Assembly (NCBI RefSeq): GCF_963675165.1
Contig: NC_087388.1
Location: 4,655,047 to 4,719,046, forward strand
From: Halichondria panicea
Lineage: Eukaryota; Porifera; Demospongiae; Suberitida; Halichondriidae
Direction: 5' to 3'
DNA length: 64,000 nucleotides
Positions within the stretch are counted from its first letter, which is position 1; each line of letters begins with the position of its first letter. The translations under genes were made by a program, and so were the position numbers. This document shows positions 1-13,338 of the stretch, piece after piece. The notes under the pieces are model-generated. The model was given only the letters and a program-made list of their open reading frames with translations. It was not told the origin of the DNA and made no database searches.

Positions 1-1593
1 CACGTGCTACAAAGAAGAAACAGAGTGGAGTTTCTTTGTGCGTACGAAATACGAAGGGATGAGACCACACCGTGCAGTATAAATCGTTTTGCCAGATGAA
101 ATGTCCCAAATTGATTGCTTATAGGGAAGCATACAGTGAAACCTAGTCTATTGTACACCCTCTACATGTATAATACAGCCATGCAGGATAATGGCTCTGA
201 GCCTCCACAGCATGTCTGTGTTAGCAGGCCACCTCTTTACAGTATTACAGACACTGTTGGTCTACCCAAGGGTGACCACTAAAAGGACATTTTCACTGTG
301 TGCTATATAAGTTTAGAGTGGTTCGTAGTACTGCAACAATAGCCTAAGGGACTGGACTGGCTGCACGTGTACAGTGCCTGGGGCTGACCTCCTCCTAAAC
401 AAAAGAGGAGAGGAAGTTGGTGCAACAGTATCACTATATCAAATTTCAGAGGAGAATACAAAGAGGTGGGCATGCAGTAGCTTATGAAAGGATCAACAGG
501 AAGAGGGGAAGTTGCATCTACATACATAATTAATCACTCGTTATGACAGTATGATATTCTGCTTGGCGGCGAACTTACACGAGCAGTAATTGATGGATTG
601 TGTACATTGTATATTCCCAGGGGGCACGTTTGGACAGAACACAATAGAAGGGGATTTATACACGTACTTAGCTCGACAGATTTTGGATTTTGGATTTTGG
701 TGTCCAGGGTGTACCACTATTGTCCAATCTACACTCAGTACATTTCTACAATACAGCCAGGTTATAATTATTACGATTTCCAGAGCATGTTTCTAGTTGC
801 TAGGCCACCGCTTAATTTATTACATTAACTGTTCGTTTGCCCTAGGGGGACCACTGTACATGCGTGCAGCAAATTATGCCTCATGCAAAATCATATCTAG
901 CTAGTATATAGAATTGATTAAAGAAAAACGAAACTCATTCCCATGAGCATAGCTGACTACGTAATGTACTAGGTAGATGTACTAGGTGCCTTATGGTGCT
1001 TGTACAATATCAATGTTTTCATAAATTAATGTAATTATACAATGACAGATTAACAACAAAGCAGTGTGCATAAGGCAAATGAAATGACATAATTATAAAG
1101 ACAATGATAAAATGTGACTAGCCAGCCAAACCAAAGCCAAAGTCAGTAATAGATACAACAATAGTATAGCTATGTATCTAGGACACACACACACACTGTA
1201 CACCCAGCTACTGTAATATGGTGGAGGGGTTTAAAAGCACATAACTTTATTAAATCTCAGCGTGATTCGATCTTTTGATCTTCTGAGAGCTTAGAAACAG
1301 CTCTTTCAACTTTGCGCTGACATTTTTCTTCTGTTCACGCTTTTTGGTCAAAACCGGGCTTGAAAAAATGACCTAAGTTGCTTTAATGCTTCCCCTTTGA
1401 GCTCTAAAAAAATCATAAGGAATATTGGACTATCCAAACTCATATAAAGTTTAACTAAATTTGGCATTGACAATTGACCAAATTAAACGATGTACATCAA
1501 TTATTCTGTAGCCACTCTATTACACAATGATACAACGCAAATACGGAAGTTAGCAACAGAGGGTACTATGACGATGTGAATTATGTCACATAC
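1..1593. other. Gap left of the SH3 exons: no gene recognised
   Basis: AT-rich DNA with no convincing exon on either strand. It should contain later introns, and perhaps small exons, of the minus-strand SH3 gene, but none could be placed. A short (AC)n run lies near 1183-1194. Confidence 0.4.
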
Positions 1594-1661
1594 CTTGTTC
1601 TCTCCGAATGATGACTCGGCAAGTTTCTGTGCTAATTCTCCGTCCACTGGATCAACAAACG

Positions 1662-1697
<36 letters not shown>

Positions 1698-2268
1698 GAG
1701 GGGGAGGGGGAGCGGTTATTAATTGACCTTAGGAGAATAGATCTTTATCTAATCATGTTTCCCAACAGAAATTACTATAACCTTTCAACATAAAAATAAT
1801 ATCGTTCTGCAGAATATGATTCAATGTTCGACTCGGAATAAAAATTCTGTAGATACGATAAAACACAGCACACGATCAATGTTTTAATAGTGACAGTCAG
1901 ACATACTAATGCTTTACTTTCAATATAGTGCACTAGGCTTCTGTCAATTTTAACCACTATAATTAGACACACACGCCCATAGAGACGCAGGTGACATCCC
2001 ATTCAGTATGGTATGCTAGTTCTGTTATTGAGCAGTGTACACATAACACATTTTGATCTGCACAATAGTTTCTATGGAGACTGAGACTGAGTGTGTGTGT
2101 GGTCATAAGGATAGCTCTATTAGGGTATCCCATGATATACAATAGAGACTATAAATAACGTTACCTAATAATTAAACAATCAATATAATTATGTGTACTG
2201 GGATGAATGAAAGTTTTGGATTGGGAATTGACTAATTCTCAACAGGCTCCTTACAAGGGAACAAACAC

Positions 2269-2335
<67 letters not shown>

Positions 2336-2345
2336 TACACACACA

Positions 2346-2387
<42 letters not shown>

Positions 2388-2814
2388 ACACAGCAAACAC
2401 ACACTGTATGACATTTACAGTGAACGAGGCTAGCCATTGCATTCAAATTAAGAATGGTGAGGTAGCTGGAATAATCTCCAATGGTCACACACAGTGGCTT
2501 GATCGAAGGTAAACATCAAAGGAAAACATGTTTAGGCTACCATACTCCGTCCAGCTAGCTCTAGCTCCAAGTACCACACATATGTACACCTAAACCACAT
2601 CACATCAATTAGTTAGACCTAGGGTTAACCATAGCTATAACATTACCTCCAAATACTGACTGGGTACATAGCCATAGTTTCCACTGCTCACAGCATATGC
2701 TGCCCACCATCTAGAGTCTGCTTTGGAGGCTATTCTGAACAACTCGCCCTCTTTGAAGCTCAAAATGTCCTCTCTCTCTTTCTCGTAATCAAATTTGGCT
2801 CTAAAGACCTCCAT
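1594..2814 (-). CDS. SH3-domain protein, first two coding exons (partial)
   Basis: Two exons are supported on the minus strand. Exon 1 (2814-2647, 56 codons) starts at an ATG and encodes one nearly complete SH3 domain: an ALYDYE-like start (FRAKFDYE), DILSFKEGELF, the paired Trp of the RT/n-Src region (RWWAAY) and the closing GYVPSQYLE. It ends in phase 0 at a GTAATG donor. Exon 2 (1662-1594, 23 codons) follows in phase 0. It has a CACACACAG acceptor and a GTATGT donor, and encodes an acidic segment beginning AFVDPVDGEL. SH3 domains bind proline-rich peptides in signalling and cytoskeletal adaptors. The rest of the gene must lie at lower coordinates, but no further exon could be defended. The family is unknown because the SH3 alone is not diagnostic. 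The acceptor of exon 2 is supplied by a (TG)n/(CA)n microsatellite. Confidence 0.75.
1661..1694. repeat. (TG)n microsatellite at an exon boundary
   Basis: A run of about 17 TG units followed by a G-rich patch. Read on the minus strand it is the polypyrimidine/AG region immediately 5' of SH3 exon 2. Confidence 0.9.
2264..2387. repeat. Interrupted (CA)n microsatellite
   Basis: About 120 bp of CA repeat with a few CC and TA interruptions, inside the SH3 intron. The long open frames across it on both strands are artefacts of the repeat. Confidence 0.95.
2421..2511 (+). other. Possible plus-strand exon (unassigned)
   Basis: An open stretch bounded by a TTTACAG acceptor and a GTAAAC donor. It encodes an ordinary-looking peptide that includes IQIKNGEVAGIIS and HTQWLD. 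It lies opposite the intron of the minus-strand SH3 gene. The minus strand also offers a splice-bounded open stretch here (2497-2419), but its 79-nt length would break the frame between the two SH3 exons. No partner exons were found on the plus strand, so this may be chance. Confidence 0.2.
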
Positions 2815-3564
2815 CTAAATATCTTTAACTGAAAGAACTGTCCACACTCGCTAGCCGATACTTTCTTTCTTTTAGAACTGAATAGAGAATGAAATGATGA
2901 AGCCCGGCCCATGAATATTTATCGCCATGTGGAGGAATTCTGATAAGTCCTAACAATGAATCTCATTATAGATAGGATGCAATTTGCACACCACAAAAGT
3001 TATAGCTGAAAATCATGTAATATAAATACGTTTGATGTTGCATGGCTAGTACGGAAGTGAGCTCTAGGCATTCTCTGGCATTGATCGTCCCCTCCTACTT
3101 GGCTGATCTGTTAGTGTGTGTCTGTTTGTGTGCTCTCTGTACGGTCTGTGTGTCAGTCACTCCTGTAGCCGCCGCGCTCGGTGAGAGACCCTTGGTGTAA
3201 TAGCTGTATCTACTCCTTCTTAGGCTCGTAGCTGCAGTCCCAACTCTCCTTTCTTCAAACACTTCCAGTGGCACTGCTAGTTGCAGTTTGCCATTTTTTT
3301 TCATTCATAAGTATTCATTGAACAATCACTTCATATTCAGGTTCTCTTGGCTTTACTTAAGTTTTAAAGCTGAGAGAAATTCATTTTTCATGACAGGTAA
3401 GGAACACATCTCAACAAAATAATGTTCAATGAAAATATAAAATGCATCAATAACTATTTATGGCATGCATGGGTAGTTTAAAAAAAGCTATAGCTATAAT
3501 AATAATTATACTTGATCATCATGAGAATGCATACAATATCTAACTACAAAAGTTGTGAAATTTT
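2815..3564. other. Intergenic region between the SH3 gene and the cadherin 3' end
   Basis: Contains the putative promoter of the minus-strand SH3 gene. A 70-codon minus-strand open frame at 3095-3304 has no splice signals or recognisable domain and is not called. Nothing else is visible. Confidence 0.4.
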
Positions 3565-6500
3565 TTAGGAAGCAATGAAGTCATAAATGTTATCGATTGA
3601 TACTCGTTGTCCATCCAACAAATCGCTCTTTTTCTCTCCCTCACCCACCAGTAATGGCACCATCTTCCTTAAGCCCTCAGCATCTCGTTCGTCCAGATGA
3701 TATCGCTGAGCCAGCATTGATGGGTCAGAGCTACACCTTGCTCTTTGGCCCGGGTTTACCGATTGCATTTCCAAATATTCTTCCAACTCGGACTTGATAG
3801 AGGGGTTTTTCAATGGCTGCTCAAGTAGTCCAGACGGTACAGGGGGGAGCTGTAGATACGAAATAATTAACTTATAATTATAATAGACTCTGATTAATCC
3901 GGCCACCTTTGGGAGAGTGCAGTTAGGCCAGAATAGCGATTTCAGAAACTAGCCCGCGGCTAAAAAAACGACCTTACCTGCATGGCTCGAATCTGTAATG
4001 ACTAATTTTGAGGTTCTCATAGGTGCCATCTGTCCCGAAACTCCCGGGACAGTCCCAGATTTGGAGGCTCTATCCTAAGTCTTTTATGGAAAGTGCTATT
4101 TACCCAGATTTTCAAAGTTGCTGCTCCTAGAGTCCAAAGAAGCTCAAAAATACTGTAGCTTTGGCTTGAAAGCTTGAGACTAAAGTCATGAATAGAATTG
4201 CTGTCTTACATCGCTACGATCGAACATTGCTGTGCAGTTTTGTGGGTGGGCTCTCCAGCATGATCCATACTGACTGAGCATGCGCAGGAAGCATGCGTGC
4301 AACTGCTAATATATATTATAAATCTCTATGAGTGCATGTCATGACAAATGGGGTTCAATTTTTTGTCCCAGACACTTTTCTTTGGACCTAAGGGTTCTGT
4401 TTCGAGGAAATTATTCATTCTGCCCTCTATTTAACAATTTTATCTGCCAAACCACACCCAAAACGTCATATCTGGCCGTAATAAACATACATTGAAAACC
4501 TATAGTTAGAGGCAGTATACTGGCCAGTATATGGAATAGCAAGAATGGCCGCATTTCAGGCCGAGTTTTGTGCAGTAAACATCTAGTTAGCAATCCATGC
4601 CAAACCAAAATGGCCGGTATATCTAGGTGGCCATGTACTTCAGAGAGCTGGAATAGCGAGAGTCTATATTGCACTGCAAAAATATTAGCTGGAACAGGAA
4701 CAAGCTTGTTTAGCTGACATGCAAAAACTCTAGTTACGCCAAGGGCTAAAGAGAAGAGGCATCCAACTCACTATTTACCCTTAGTCTTAATGGCTATGTC
4801 ATCACCATCTACTTCATATCAGAGGCAGGGAATACAATAAATAGATCGAATCCATGCAGTAGTGCATGTGCAAAAGTCAAGCATTCCGCTCACATGGAAT
4901 CATTACGGTGGAATGTAAAAATAGTAATATGAAGTTTGCTGATTCTGAAAATAGCCCAAGTTTCATGCCCTCTTTGCCCTAGTTCACTTTTTTACTGCAC
5001 TTACTTAGTAAATTGCCTCACCTTTAAATTAGCACATCTTCGTCCAGTCGTAGCATAGTGGTAGGTATCCTCTGAAGTTGACACAGTAGAGTACATGGGA
5101 CATGGCACTGTCGTTGTCTCGTTTACTTTGCTATAATTATAGGTGGCAGTGTATGGGAGGGTTTGCTGTGAGACTTAATCACACAAACACATGCACACAT
5201 GCATCATGCGACAAATAAAAAGTGATTGTATATTTTGCTAAACAGTATTGTTACATAAGCAACGAGTGAGAAAGCAAACTGATAGGGTTAATTAATGTAC
5301 CAACACTGTGTGGGGAATTGTAATTAAACGCACAAACAACATTAAACAGACGAACTTTTTATATGTATGAACCTATACCTGTAATGTGATGTCTCCGTGT
5401 TACTGTGTCTTAATGAGTTGGTCCTTTCAAGGATACTGCTTTGGATTTTAGAAACAAGTTCACGTTGCTTCCTTCGATAGCAGAGTACTAGCAGTATGAC
5501 TGTCATTATGTGTACAAATACTGACAGAATCAAAATGATGAGTGTCGCTGCAAAAGCAATGCAGAATTCATCACATTTTCCAATTTTTACACCAGAATCA
5601 AATTCTGTGTTTTCAGCCGTGCTTAAAAATGTTAAGTTGACAAGTACCATTGTTTGGTCAGTATACAATCCATCCGTGACTTCAACAATAACAGCTAGTT
5701 TATCGCACACGGTAGCAGAATTAAAGTCTTCATATAGTGAAAGCGTACCCATGGAGTCCATTCGCAGAAACTGACCATCCCCTGACATGATACTATACGT
5801 GAGCTCGCTGCCATAATCAGTGTCCTCATCAACTGCTTGTACTTGTCCGACAATGTGCGAGAACTCATTCTCAAGGGTATACACATAAAACGGTTGAGTG
5901 AATTTCGGAACGAAATCATTTGAAGGCAACACTTCGATATTTACTGAAACTGAAGCTGTTAGATTGCTAATTCTGTCCAAGCAATCAATGTTAAAATTGT
6001 GATCCATTTCGTTTTCATAGTCCAATGAATTTCTGAGTACTAAAGTGCCATTTACTACATCAAACAATGTTAAGACATCAGACGATCCGGTCAACTTTAA
6101 ATGCTTGTCGTTAGCTACATCAATAGTTCCGGGGGTATTACAGGTAAAGTTGTACAAATCAGTTCCTATGGACACCGACTCGTTCACTTGAATTAGATAA
6201 CTGTTTTCAGCAAATGAAGGCGTACAATTTCCAGACACAGTAACAAACAAGCTAATGTCGAAAGTTGGACATATTTGTGTGTCTACAACAGTTGCTTCAC
6301 ACACTGCTAACTGTAGGATGATCCTTTCAAACTGAGGTCGCTCGAAACAGTATCTATATGTCAGTGACTTAATCAGGGTGATGTTACCACTACTGCGATC
6401 CAAACGAAAATATTCCTCAAGATAACTTAGATCAGTGCTTTGAAAATTGAAATAAATGTCTCCATGATTATCACCCTCATCACTATCTACTGCATTGATG

Positions 6501-9500
6501 AATACCAGTGCTTCAGACTCAGGGACGTTTGAGGCAATTAATGTTCCAACATGTAATGAATCATCACTGCTACTAATGGAAACAGTCCGTTCAGCTAGTT
6601 CAGGAGAGTGTTCGTTAATCGGTATGATTTGGACGGTTAGGTTCGCTATATCGAACATTTCAGGAGCACCCAAATCAAAGCATTTAAACTGCAGCTTGTA
6701 AAAACTACGTTCCTCATAGTCCAATACATGCTGTGGTGTTACGAATACCACACCAGTGTCGAATTCAATATCAAAAGGTTCTTCAGTAAACAGTCTCTGA
6801 TACTTAATCAACCCAGGAAGGGTGTCTAAATCAGAGCATCTCAGTTGCTGAACATTACTGGGTCTGCTTCCTGGATGGCTGTCAAATTCATTTACAGTTG
6901 CCGAATACTCAGGTGGATCAAACATAGGTGGCTCATCGTTCACATCGATGATAGTTAGCAGAGCATCGATTCTTGAGAAATGATTGGGCATGCAGATAGT
7001 ATTCGTAACTTGCAAACGAAGTGTGTATGAATCTCTAGTTTCATAATCCAATGGAGACACCAGTTCCAGAGTTCCTGTAGAATAACCAATTCGAAAAAGT
7101 GTCTGATCATTTCCAGACACGATCATGTATCTCACTACTCCACAATCACCACGATCGTTGTCAGTAGAATTCACAGTAATTAGTGATGACCCGACTGCAG
7201 TATCCTCCCGAACCTCAATGCTCAAGTATGGAAGAGTAAATTGAGGTGTAAACTGATTATCCAATTGGTTTGAAACAGTAATCCTTGTACCATTTGTAAA
7301 ACTGCCAGCTGCACAGACTATAGTGGGTTGGAAATCACAATTGATGCACGATAATTGCACAGCCTCAGTAGCCATTGACAAAACTCCAGACGTGGAATTG
7401 ATGCGAAACCATTGGTTACTCTCATTCTCAAGAAAACTATATGTGATGTCATCATCAATATCTGAAGATATACATTCAATGTTATCTGTTATTACATCAC
7501 CCGTAAGGAAATTCTGGTTGATTAGAAATCGAGCCCTTGCTGGAATGTTAAATCTCAAAGAAGGGACTGTTTGGACTTCAACTAAAACAGAAAGAGAGAC
7601 AAAAGAATGATAAAATATTAACTCTTAAATGATACAAAATGTTTTGCGTTCATCATTTAGAAAACAAAATTAGATAAGGAATGTATAACACATAAGTGGA
7701 CAGTTCTGGTTCATACTGGACAATGCAATAACACGGGAGAACGTAACCGTTGATTCTATAGCTACAGTATATTATCAGAATGATGGAGCATGTTTTTATA
7801 ACCTATATAGCAGTATATTATTATACTTCAGGATGGAGCATGTTTTTATAACCTATAGCTGTGAATAAGAAAAAGGAAGTTGCATATGCTAGTGAGAACA
7901 AACAACACATGATGAAGTCACTGCTCTAAGTATACAAATCTGCAAGTAAGATTGGTTAACAATTATATACACTTGTGCTATATATAGCCTGTGCTATATA
8001 GAGGCTATATAATTATAGCCTCGTTCCCAGGCTAAAAATTATAGCGAACAACAAAACTATGGCCTGGTGTCCATTGCATGAGTGTTAGTATACATGCGCT
8101 GCAGTATTACCAAGAATCCAAGTACTTGTAATACAGTAGACTCCACTAATCCAGCTCTCTGAAGTCGATTCGATATAATTATACTGTGGCCGTTTCATTT
8201 GGTACGGATAATTGCTAGCTTGATCTTTACTGCACAAAACTCGCCCTGAAATGTGGCCACTCGCTATTACGTATACTGGTCAGTTCTGGCTGTCCCAAAC
8301 GAAGGTAATTTTATACATTTATTACGGCCGAATATGTGTGGTTTGACAAATAAAGTTGGATTACACTTAAATTTCATTATCCTCGAGACACACCGCAAAA
8401 TTAGTCATTAGATTCGAGGTAGGGTCGCTTTTTAGCCGCGACTATTTTCTAAAATGCAGCTATATACCAGCCAAACTGCACTGTGTTCCAAGGGTGACCA
8501 GATTGACGAGAGTCTACTGTATATCAGTTAAACTATTTCAGTAAAAACTAGTTAATTTACATGGACTTGTCCTACACTTGAAGCTATCCTACCTCATCGA
8601 ACCCTATCATACATCCTACCACGTCCTACACTGGATCGTCTGTTCAAAGTTATATATATATACTGTCTCAATGGGATGACTGAGTTTACATGTGAAGCTA
8701 TATATATAAGCTTATATGTACTATCTTGCGCTGTTAAAAAAGACTTGATATTAATTATTATAGTGAAGCTGGAGGCTCTCATTCACCTCTCTATATAATT
8801 ATGCTAGACTATTTTGCCAGAGAGAATAATAGCACTATATGATCAGAGATCAGAGATTTTGCTATGTAGGATGAGATGCTTTGAGGTTCTTTCGATCAGC
8901 ACAAGAAAAAACATTAACTGACACAGCTTCACAAAGCTGAAGTCGATTCCTATACCAAATTCCGAGTAAATGAACTAGGAGTTTAACTGACGTAGTATAC
9001 GATTACTGGGTAATGCTGGAGCGCATGTTCACTATCACCCATGCAATTGACACCACCAGCCCCCTTTTTCGTACAATTGCAATTAGGACAAAATAGCCTG
9101 GGAATGAGGCTAGCTAGAGTTCAATGGACAGGATGATGATTATGACCTAATGATAAAAGATCAAACTTTAAAGGTATCTCTACCCACTGATGAAGCTCAC
9201 AAACCAACTGAAAGGTCTATTGTACCTATAATGGCTTGCAAAAGGAAGTAATTGATGCCATCATTTTGAAATCATTTTTCACTCGAGTTATACTTGTCCA
9301 TGTGAGTGTAAAATGATTATTGTTGCCCAGTGAGTGGGCATATCAAAGCAATCCAGTGTTCTGTATATTGCATATTGCATCACTACCATAGCAACCATAT
9401 ATTGCACTGCATTGTATGGCATAATGCACTGGGATTATATGCACTTGCACTGTGTGTAAATGCAGTAGACTTTGCGAAAGAGATCTACTTTTGGGACTTA

Positions 9501-10044
9501 TATACCCCATCATCCCACTCGATAACTAATTTGTAGGCTACTACCTAGGGAACAAAACCTAAGAATTTACTCAACACTAAAATTCCACTCAAAACACATG
9601 TCTTTTAATCAAAAGAATTTGACGTCATTGGGCAACAAGTTAGTTGTTGCAGGCGCCCTCGTGCAACATGCCATATATTGCACTGGATGACATAATGTGC
9701 TCGGGGCCTGCGGACCTCGAGCATTATGTTACTCCATATGGCATGTTGCACGCGTGCTGGGCAATAACTACTATAATTATAGCTATACTATAGATGTGCC
9801 AAAGTGTCATAGTGTGTCTAATAAAGTTGACAAAATAATGCTAACGTTGATTTTCTCAAAGAAAGAATGTTTTCGATCGTGTCAACTCATATAATGTTTG
9901 CAGTACAGCAACAAATTCAGATCCAAATTGCATGAAACAGTTTTTGCTTGCATAACTTAGATACTCACTGCAAAACTCACCTCCAAGTTCAAGGAGAAAT
10001 ACAATGCACAGCATAAATCCAGGTGTAGATCTAATGATTACCAT
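3565..10044 (-). CDS. Transmembrane cadherin, four exons, about 886 aa
   Basis: Exons are 10044-9981, 7581-5379, 5130-5022 and 3849-3565, with consistent phases 1, 2 and 0. Exon 1 is a signal-peptide exon (hydrophobic FMLCIVFLLELG). Exon 2 carries about six cadherin repeats, recognised by calcium-site motifs such as DNDRGDCG, IDVNDEPP, DSDEGD and DEDTDYGS and by inter-repeat PxF motifs. These are followed by one membrane helix near residues 694-721 and a basic CYRRK stop-transfer. Exons 3-4 add a cytoplasmic tail that is rich in Tyr, Ser and Thr in its first part. No classical beta-catenin-binding motif is visible. Cadherins mediate calcium-dependent adhesion at the cell surface. If the donor after codon 755 is not used, the frame stays open to a stop at 5342, which gives a shorter tail. 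Exon 1 is separated from exon 2 by a 2.4-kb intron. The join rests on exact phase and on completing a signal peptide. Confidence 0.85.
3950..4700. repeat. Dispersed repeat, copy 1 (cadherin intron 3)
   Basis: Shares several similar blocks with 8135-8525 in the opposite orientation. The shared blocks include a CGCGGCTAAAAA segment, a segment around TTAGTCATTA, and a block around TGCACAAAACTCG with its flanks. It contains a spurious 87-codon minus-strand open frame at 4411-4674. Probably a transposon-derived repeat; termini not defined. Confidence 0.6.
8135..8525. repeat. Dispersed repeat, copy 2 (cadherin intron 1), inverted relative to copy 1
   Basis: Inverted partner of the repeat in cadherin intron 3, in the same block order but diverged. 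The rest of the intron (7582-9980) is AT-rich and shows no exon. Confidence 0.55.
9660..9752. repeat. Foldback (inverted) repeat
   Basis: Arms 9660-9676 and 9736-9752 are perfect 17-bp inverted repeats. The interior is also partly palindromic (ACATAATG facing CATTATGT). Looks like a small foldback transposon or hairpin inside cadherin intron 1. Confidence 0.7.
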
Positions 10045-10839
10045 TTTTTGCTTATGGTTCCAGTGAATCTATCTTGTTAGTAATGGTTATCTAGAGAATA
10101 AAGTAGACATTTTATGCACAGAGGAGGTACGACATAGGTTGACCTTTTGCTAATGAGTTACTCCCGTATTGCATTCCTGCAGCATGACAGGATGTCACGC
10201 CCACATTTACCTAGAGGAGGTGTGGCCTCGCGTCATATTTTATCATCAAGTTTCACTGAGGAATTGTGAGTGTACGGAGAAAGAAGAGAATATACAGAAG
10301 CACAACACCAAAACTTGCTCTCCTAGCTAGCTAAAAGACTACAAACGATCATAGTACTCCACAGTAGTTATAAACAATGCCTAGCTATATCCTGTGACAT
10401 AAGAAAATGAATAGCATAGTCATAGTTGAAGAAATGAGCTATAAACTTACAGTGTAAGAGTTTGTTGCGCTTTCTAAGGCTCCTGTGTTAATGTAATACT
10501 TTAGTAGATACTAAGATTGATAAACAAGTAGAAAATGCCTCTTGGAGAGACTCCAGAAGAGATAAACACAAAGAACAGTAAAATAGCGCTGACGGTGCAT
10601 AAAATACTTGCTGAGTCAACACAAATATCATGTGGGCGTGACATGTGCGGCTATTAATCAAGACACAAACAAACACACCAAACGGTCTCTGCCAACCAAA
10701 TTCAGCCACAGCATTCGTATAGCGCAGTGACATGATATGAATGCCTGAGAAGATAGCTTCCAGGAAATCTGTACACAAGGCCTCCTCTACAATACAAGAC
10801 CAATACAAGAGCACACTATACAGCATATTGGCCACTAGA

Positions 10840-11380
10840 ATGGACTCTTCAAAGAGAATCAGTAGATCTACTCACAACCTACTCTCCTGTCTGTCTTTAG
10901 TCTTGTGTGTATCTCTCCTAACGTGCCCGAGCAGGGTAGCCGCTGAAGAGACCGACTACTATAAACTACTGGGCATATCTAGAGATGCATCGAACAAAGA
11001 GATTAAGAAGGCGTTCAGAAAGTTGGCTATCAAGTATCATCCCGACAAGAACCCTGCCCCCTCCGCTAGAGAAGAGTTTGAGAAGATAGCTAATGGTGAG
11101 ATACTCGTTTAGTAGTCGTAATATTGCTGACTTTGGCATCATAGTTGTTCTTTCACACGTATGAGTATTTGGATCTAGATCATTGTCAAGCGCTAGTTGT
11201 AGAGACTTCCTTAACATTACCTTCAGAAGAATTCCCTATTAATAAACACTCTTCCTTCATAATTCATAATCTTCTGCTATTGGTTTGATTAGCAAAACAC
11301 AGAAATAGAAAATGATTCTTTGACTGTGTATACTATATAATTGTCAATATTGCTCCAACTACACACCCACACATACACAC

Positions 11381-11424
<44 letters not shown>

Positions 11425-12161
11425 ACCCACACATACACACACACCCACCCACACACACACACACACACACGTACAGCCTATGAGGTCCTCTCAGATACAA
11501 AGAAACGGCAACACTACGATCAATTTGGAGCAGAAAGCCCTGGGGGCAATCCTAGCCAAGGTTTCGACGGTTTCAACTTCAACTACGATTCATTCTTCAA
11601 TACCGACCATTTTAACAGTGAACACTCTGAGTTCAATACACACTTCAACTTCAACTTTGACGATGTTTTCAATGATTTCTTCGATGATGAGAGCGATCCA
11701 TTTGAAGGTTTTGGATTCCACAATCACTTTGGTGGTGGAGGGGGCGGAGGTCATGAGGTTGACGATGGTTTCGGATTCGGAGGAATGTTCGATGGTATGG
11801 GAGACATGTTTGGAGACAACTTTGCAGGACAGGAAGGTAATTGGCTATTATAGTGTTCTTGCTTGCTTGTAGATTAGGTGCTTTCCCCTTTGTATAATTG
11901 GGTTGCGGTGATACGTTTGCTTGTAGAAAAGGTGTTTTCCCTTGTGTTGGCTTGCAGTTGATGCCTTAGCTTGGTGATTTCCCCCTAACCCTTGCATATA
12001 AATTTTGTCTTGTTCAAGTTATACTCCTTTGTTGATCCTTACCACTTTCGTACCTCACCAATACTACTCTCTGTACAGCTACAGGTGGTGGAGGCAGATC
12101 GTGTAAGACTGTCACCAGAAGAGAAGGAAACACGATCACCTCACACACTATTTGCTCATAG
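10840..12161 (+). CDS. DNAJB9: DNAJB9/ERdj4-like J-domain co-chaperone, three exons, 232 aa
   Basis: Exons are 10840-11095, 11477-11836 and 12079-12161 (699 nt including the stop). The start is the ATG giving an N-terminal hydrophobic signal segment ([14 protein letters not shown], about residues 14-27). A J domain follows at about residues 37-105, with the HPD motif at 67-69 that stimulates Hsp70 ATPase, and with AYEVLSD and YDQFG at its end. A long Gly/Phe/Asn region with NFNFDDVF comes next. The C terminus contains [10 protein letters not shown] and matches the known CRTVTQRRGN-type end of vertebrate DNAJB9. Length is close to the human protein (223 aa). Family role: ER-lumenal co-chaperone of BiP in ER-associated degradation and the unfolded protein response. 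Exon 2 directly follows a (CA)n microsatellite that forms its acceptor. Confidence 0.9.
11356..11470. repeat. (CA)n microsatellite in a DNAJB9 intron
   Basis: Compound CA/CCCA repeat that runs to within 6 bp of the exon 2 acceptor (GTACAG). Confidence 0.95.
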
Positions 12162-12387
12162 GATACAAATCAACTCTCAGTTAATTATACAAATAATTGA
12201 TTGATCACTTTTAATTTTTCTAAATTTTCACAATGATTTGTCAGTTCGTGAAAAGCAAATTATAAATAAATTATACTCACAATGTAATAGTGCAATTGTC
12301 TAAAAACTATATATGGTCTATATAATTATTATATAGCTTCCCATGTCTATGAGTCGAAATAAGTTATATGTAAGGTAAACACAGAGG

Positions 12388-13273
12388 CTAAACAAGCAAT
12401 GACGGTTCAGATCGTAGCTGGTCGAACTCTGACCCTTGCCATGCCCCTTCATCAAACACACCTCCTGATAACGTCTCGCTCCGATGATCGTAATGAATTA
12501 CATCACTATTGGAGTCTTTCCTTCTCTGATCTAAACTTCCATTGTATGCGTACGGAGTGCTACAGTTGTCTTCATAATTATGAGCTTCTGCAAGTTCGAT
12601 TGTGTTGCTTCCATCGTGTAGCGTGGAGTGTGCCAAGACTCCTGCGTTAAATGTACTTGCTGGGTTGTACAACACAGGAGTAGCTTCCAGTAGAGCAGGA
12701 GCACTACTGAGAGGGTGTGTGTGATTTTGTAGTCCAGTTGATTTGGTTGGCGGGGTGAATGGTACTTGAGGGGAGAGGTGTGCTGCCTGACTGGTGCCAT
12801 AGTTATTGGGTGTCATAGAACTTGAAGGGTGGTAGTTGTGGAGTGGAGAAGTTTGGGGTGTATACTGGGTTTCATGTACTTGATTCTGTGATGGAGTGTC
12901 CCCTTCAATGGCGGCTCGATATCTCACTGAAACCTCCAGACTTGTGTCGTAAGTGTTTGAAGAATTCTTAGGAAACATATTCCTAGGCACAAAACCGAGT
13001 TTTGGTGGAGGCCCAACATTTGATTCATTATGAATAGGAGTTTTTGAGCCAGGTGTACTTTGACTGTTTCTGGTAGCACCAACGTTTTGAGTGATATCGA
13101 GTGTTTTAGAGTTGGTAACAGACTTGTTATGTCCAGATGTGTTTTGAGCACCATTAGGGAAAGGTGCTGACAGATTGAGTGTGGCATTGTTTGTAGGGGT
13201 AGTGGGGGAGAGCATGAAGGGAGAGGTGATGGGGTGGTCGCCAAACAAGGACCTCCAAATGGTGCTTCTCTGT

Positions 13274-13338
<65 letters not shown>

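Noticed and set aside
2189-2512. Open frames of 60-101 codons on both strands through the CA repeat
   Set aside because: They translate to alternating Cys/Val or Thr/His and exist only because the dinucleotide repeat has no stop codon.
4411-4674. 87-codon minus-strand open frame
   Set aside because: It lies inside a dispersed repeat whose other copy does not keep the frame.
4757-4790. Possible small cadherin exon on the minus strand
   Set aside because: The only open frame ends in phase 1, which would bring a stop codon into the last exon; direct joining of 5022 to 3849 is in phase.
5496-5774. Plus-strand open frames opposite the cadherin
   Set aside because: Antisense shadows of a strongly supported coding exon.
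10488-10835. 115-codon minus-strand open frame upstream of DNAJB9
   Set aside because: No signal, domain or splice support; it overlaps the presumed promoter and 5' leader of DNAJB9.
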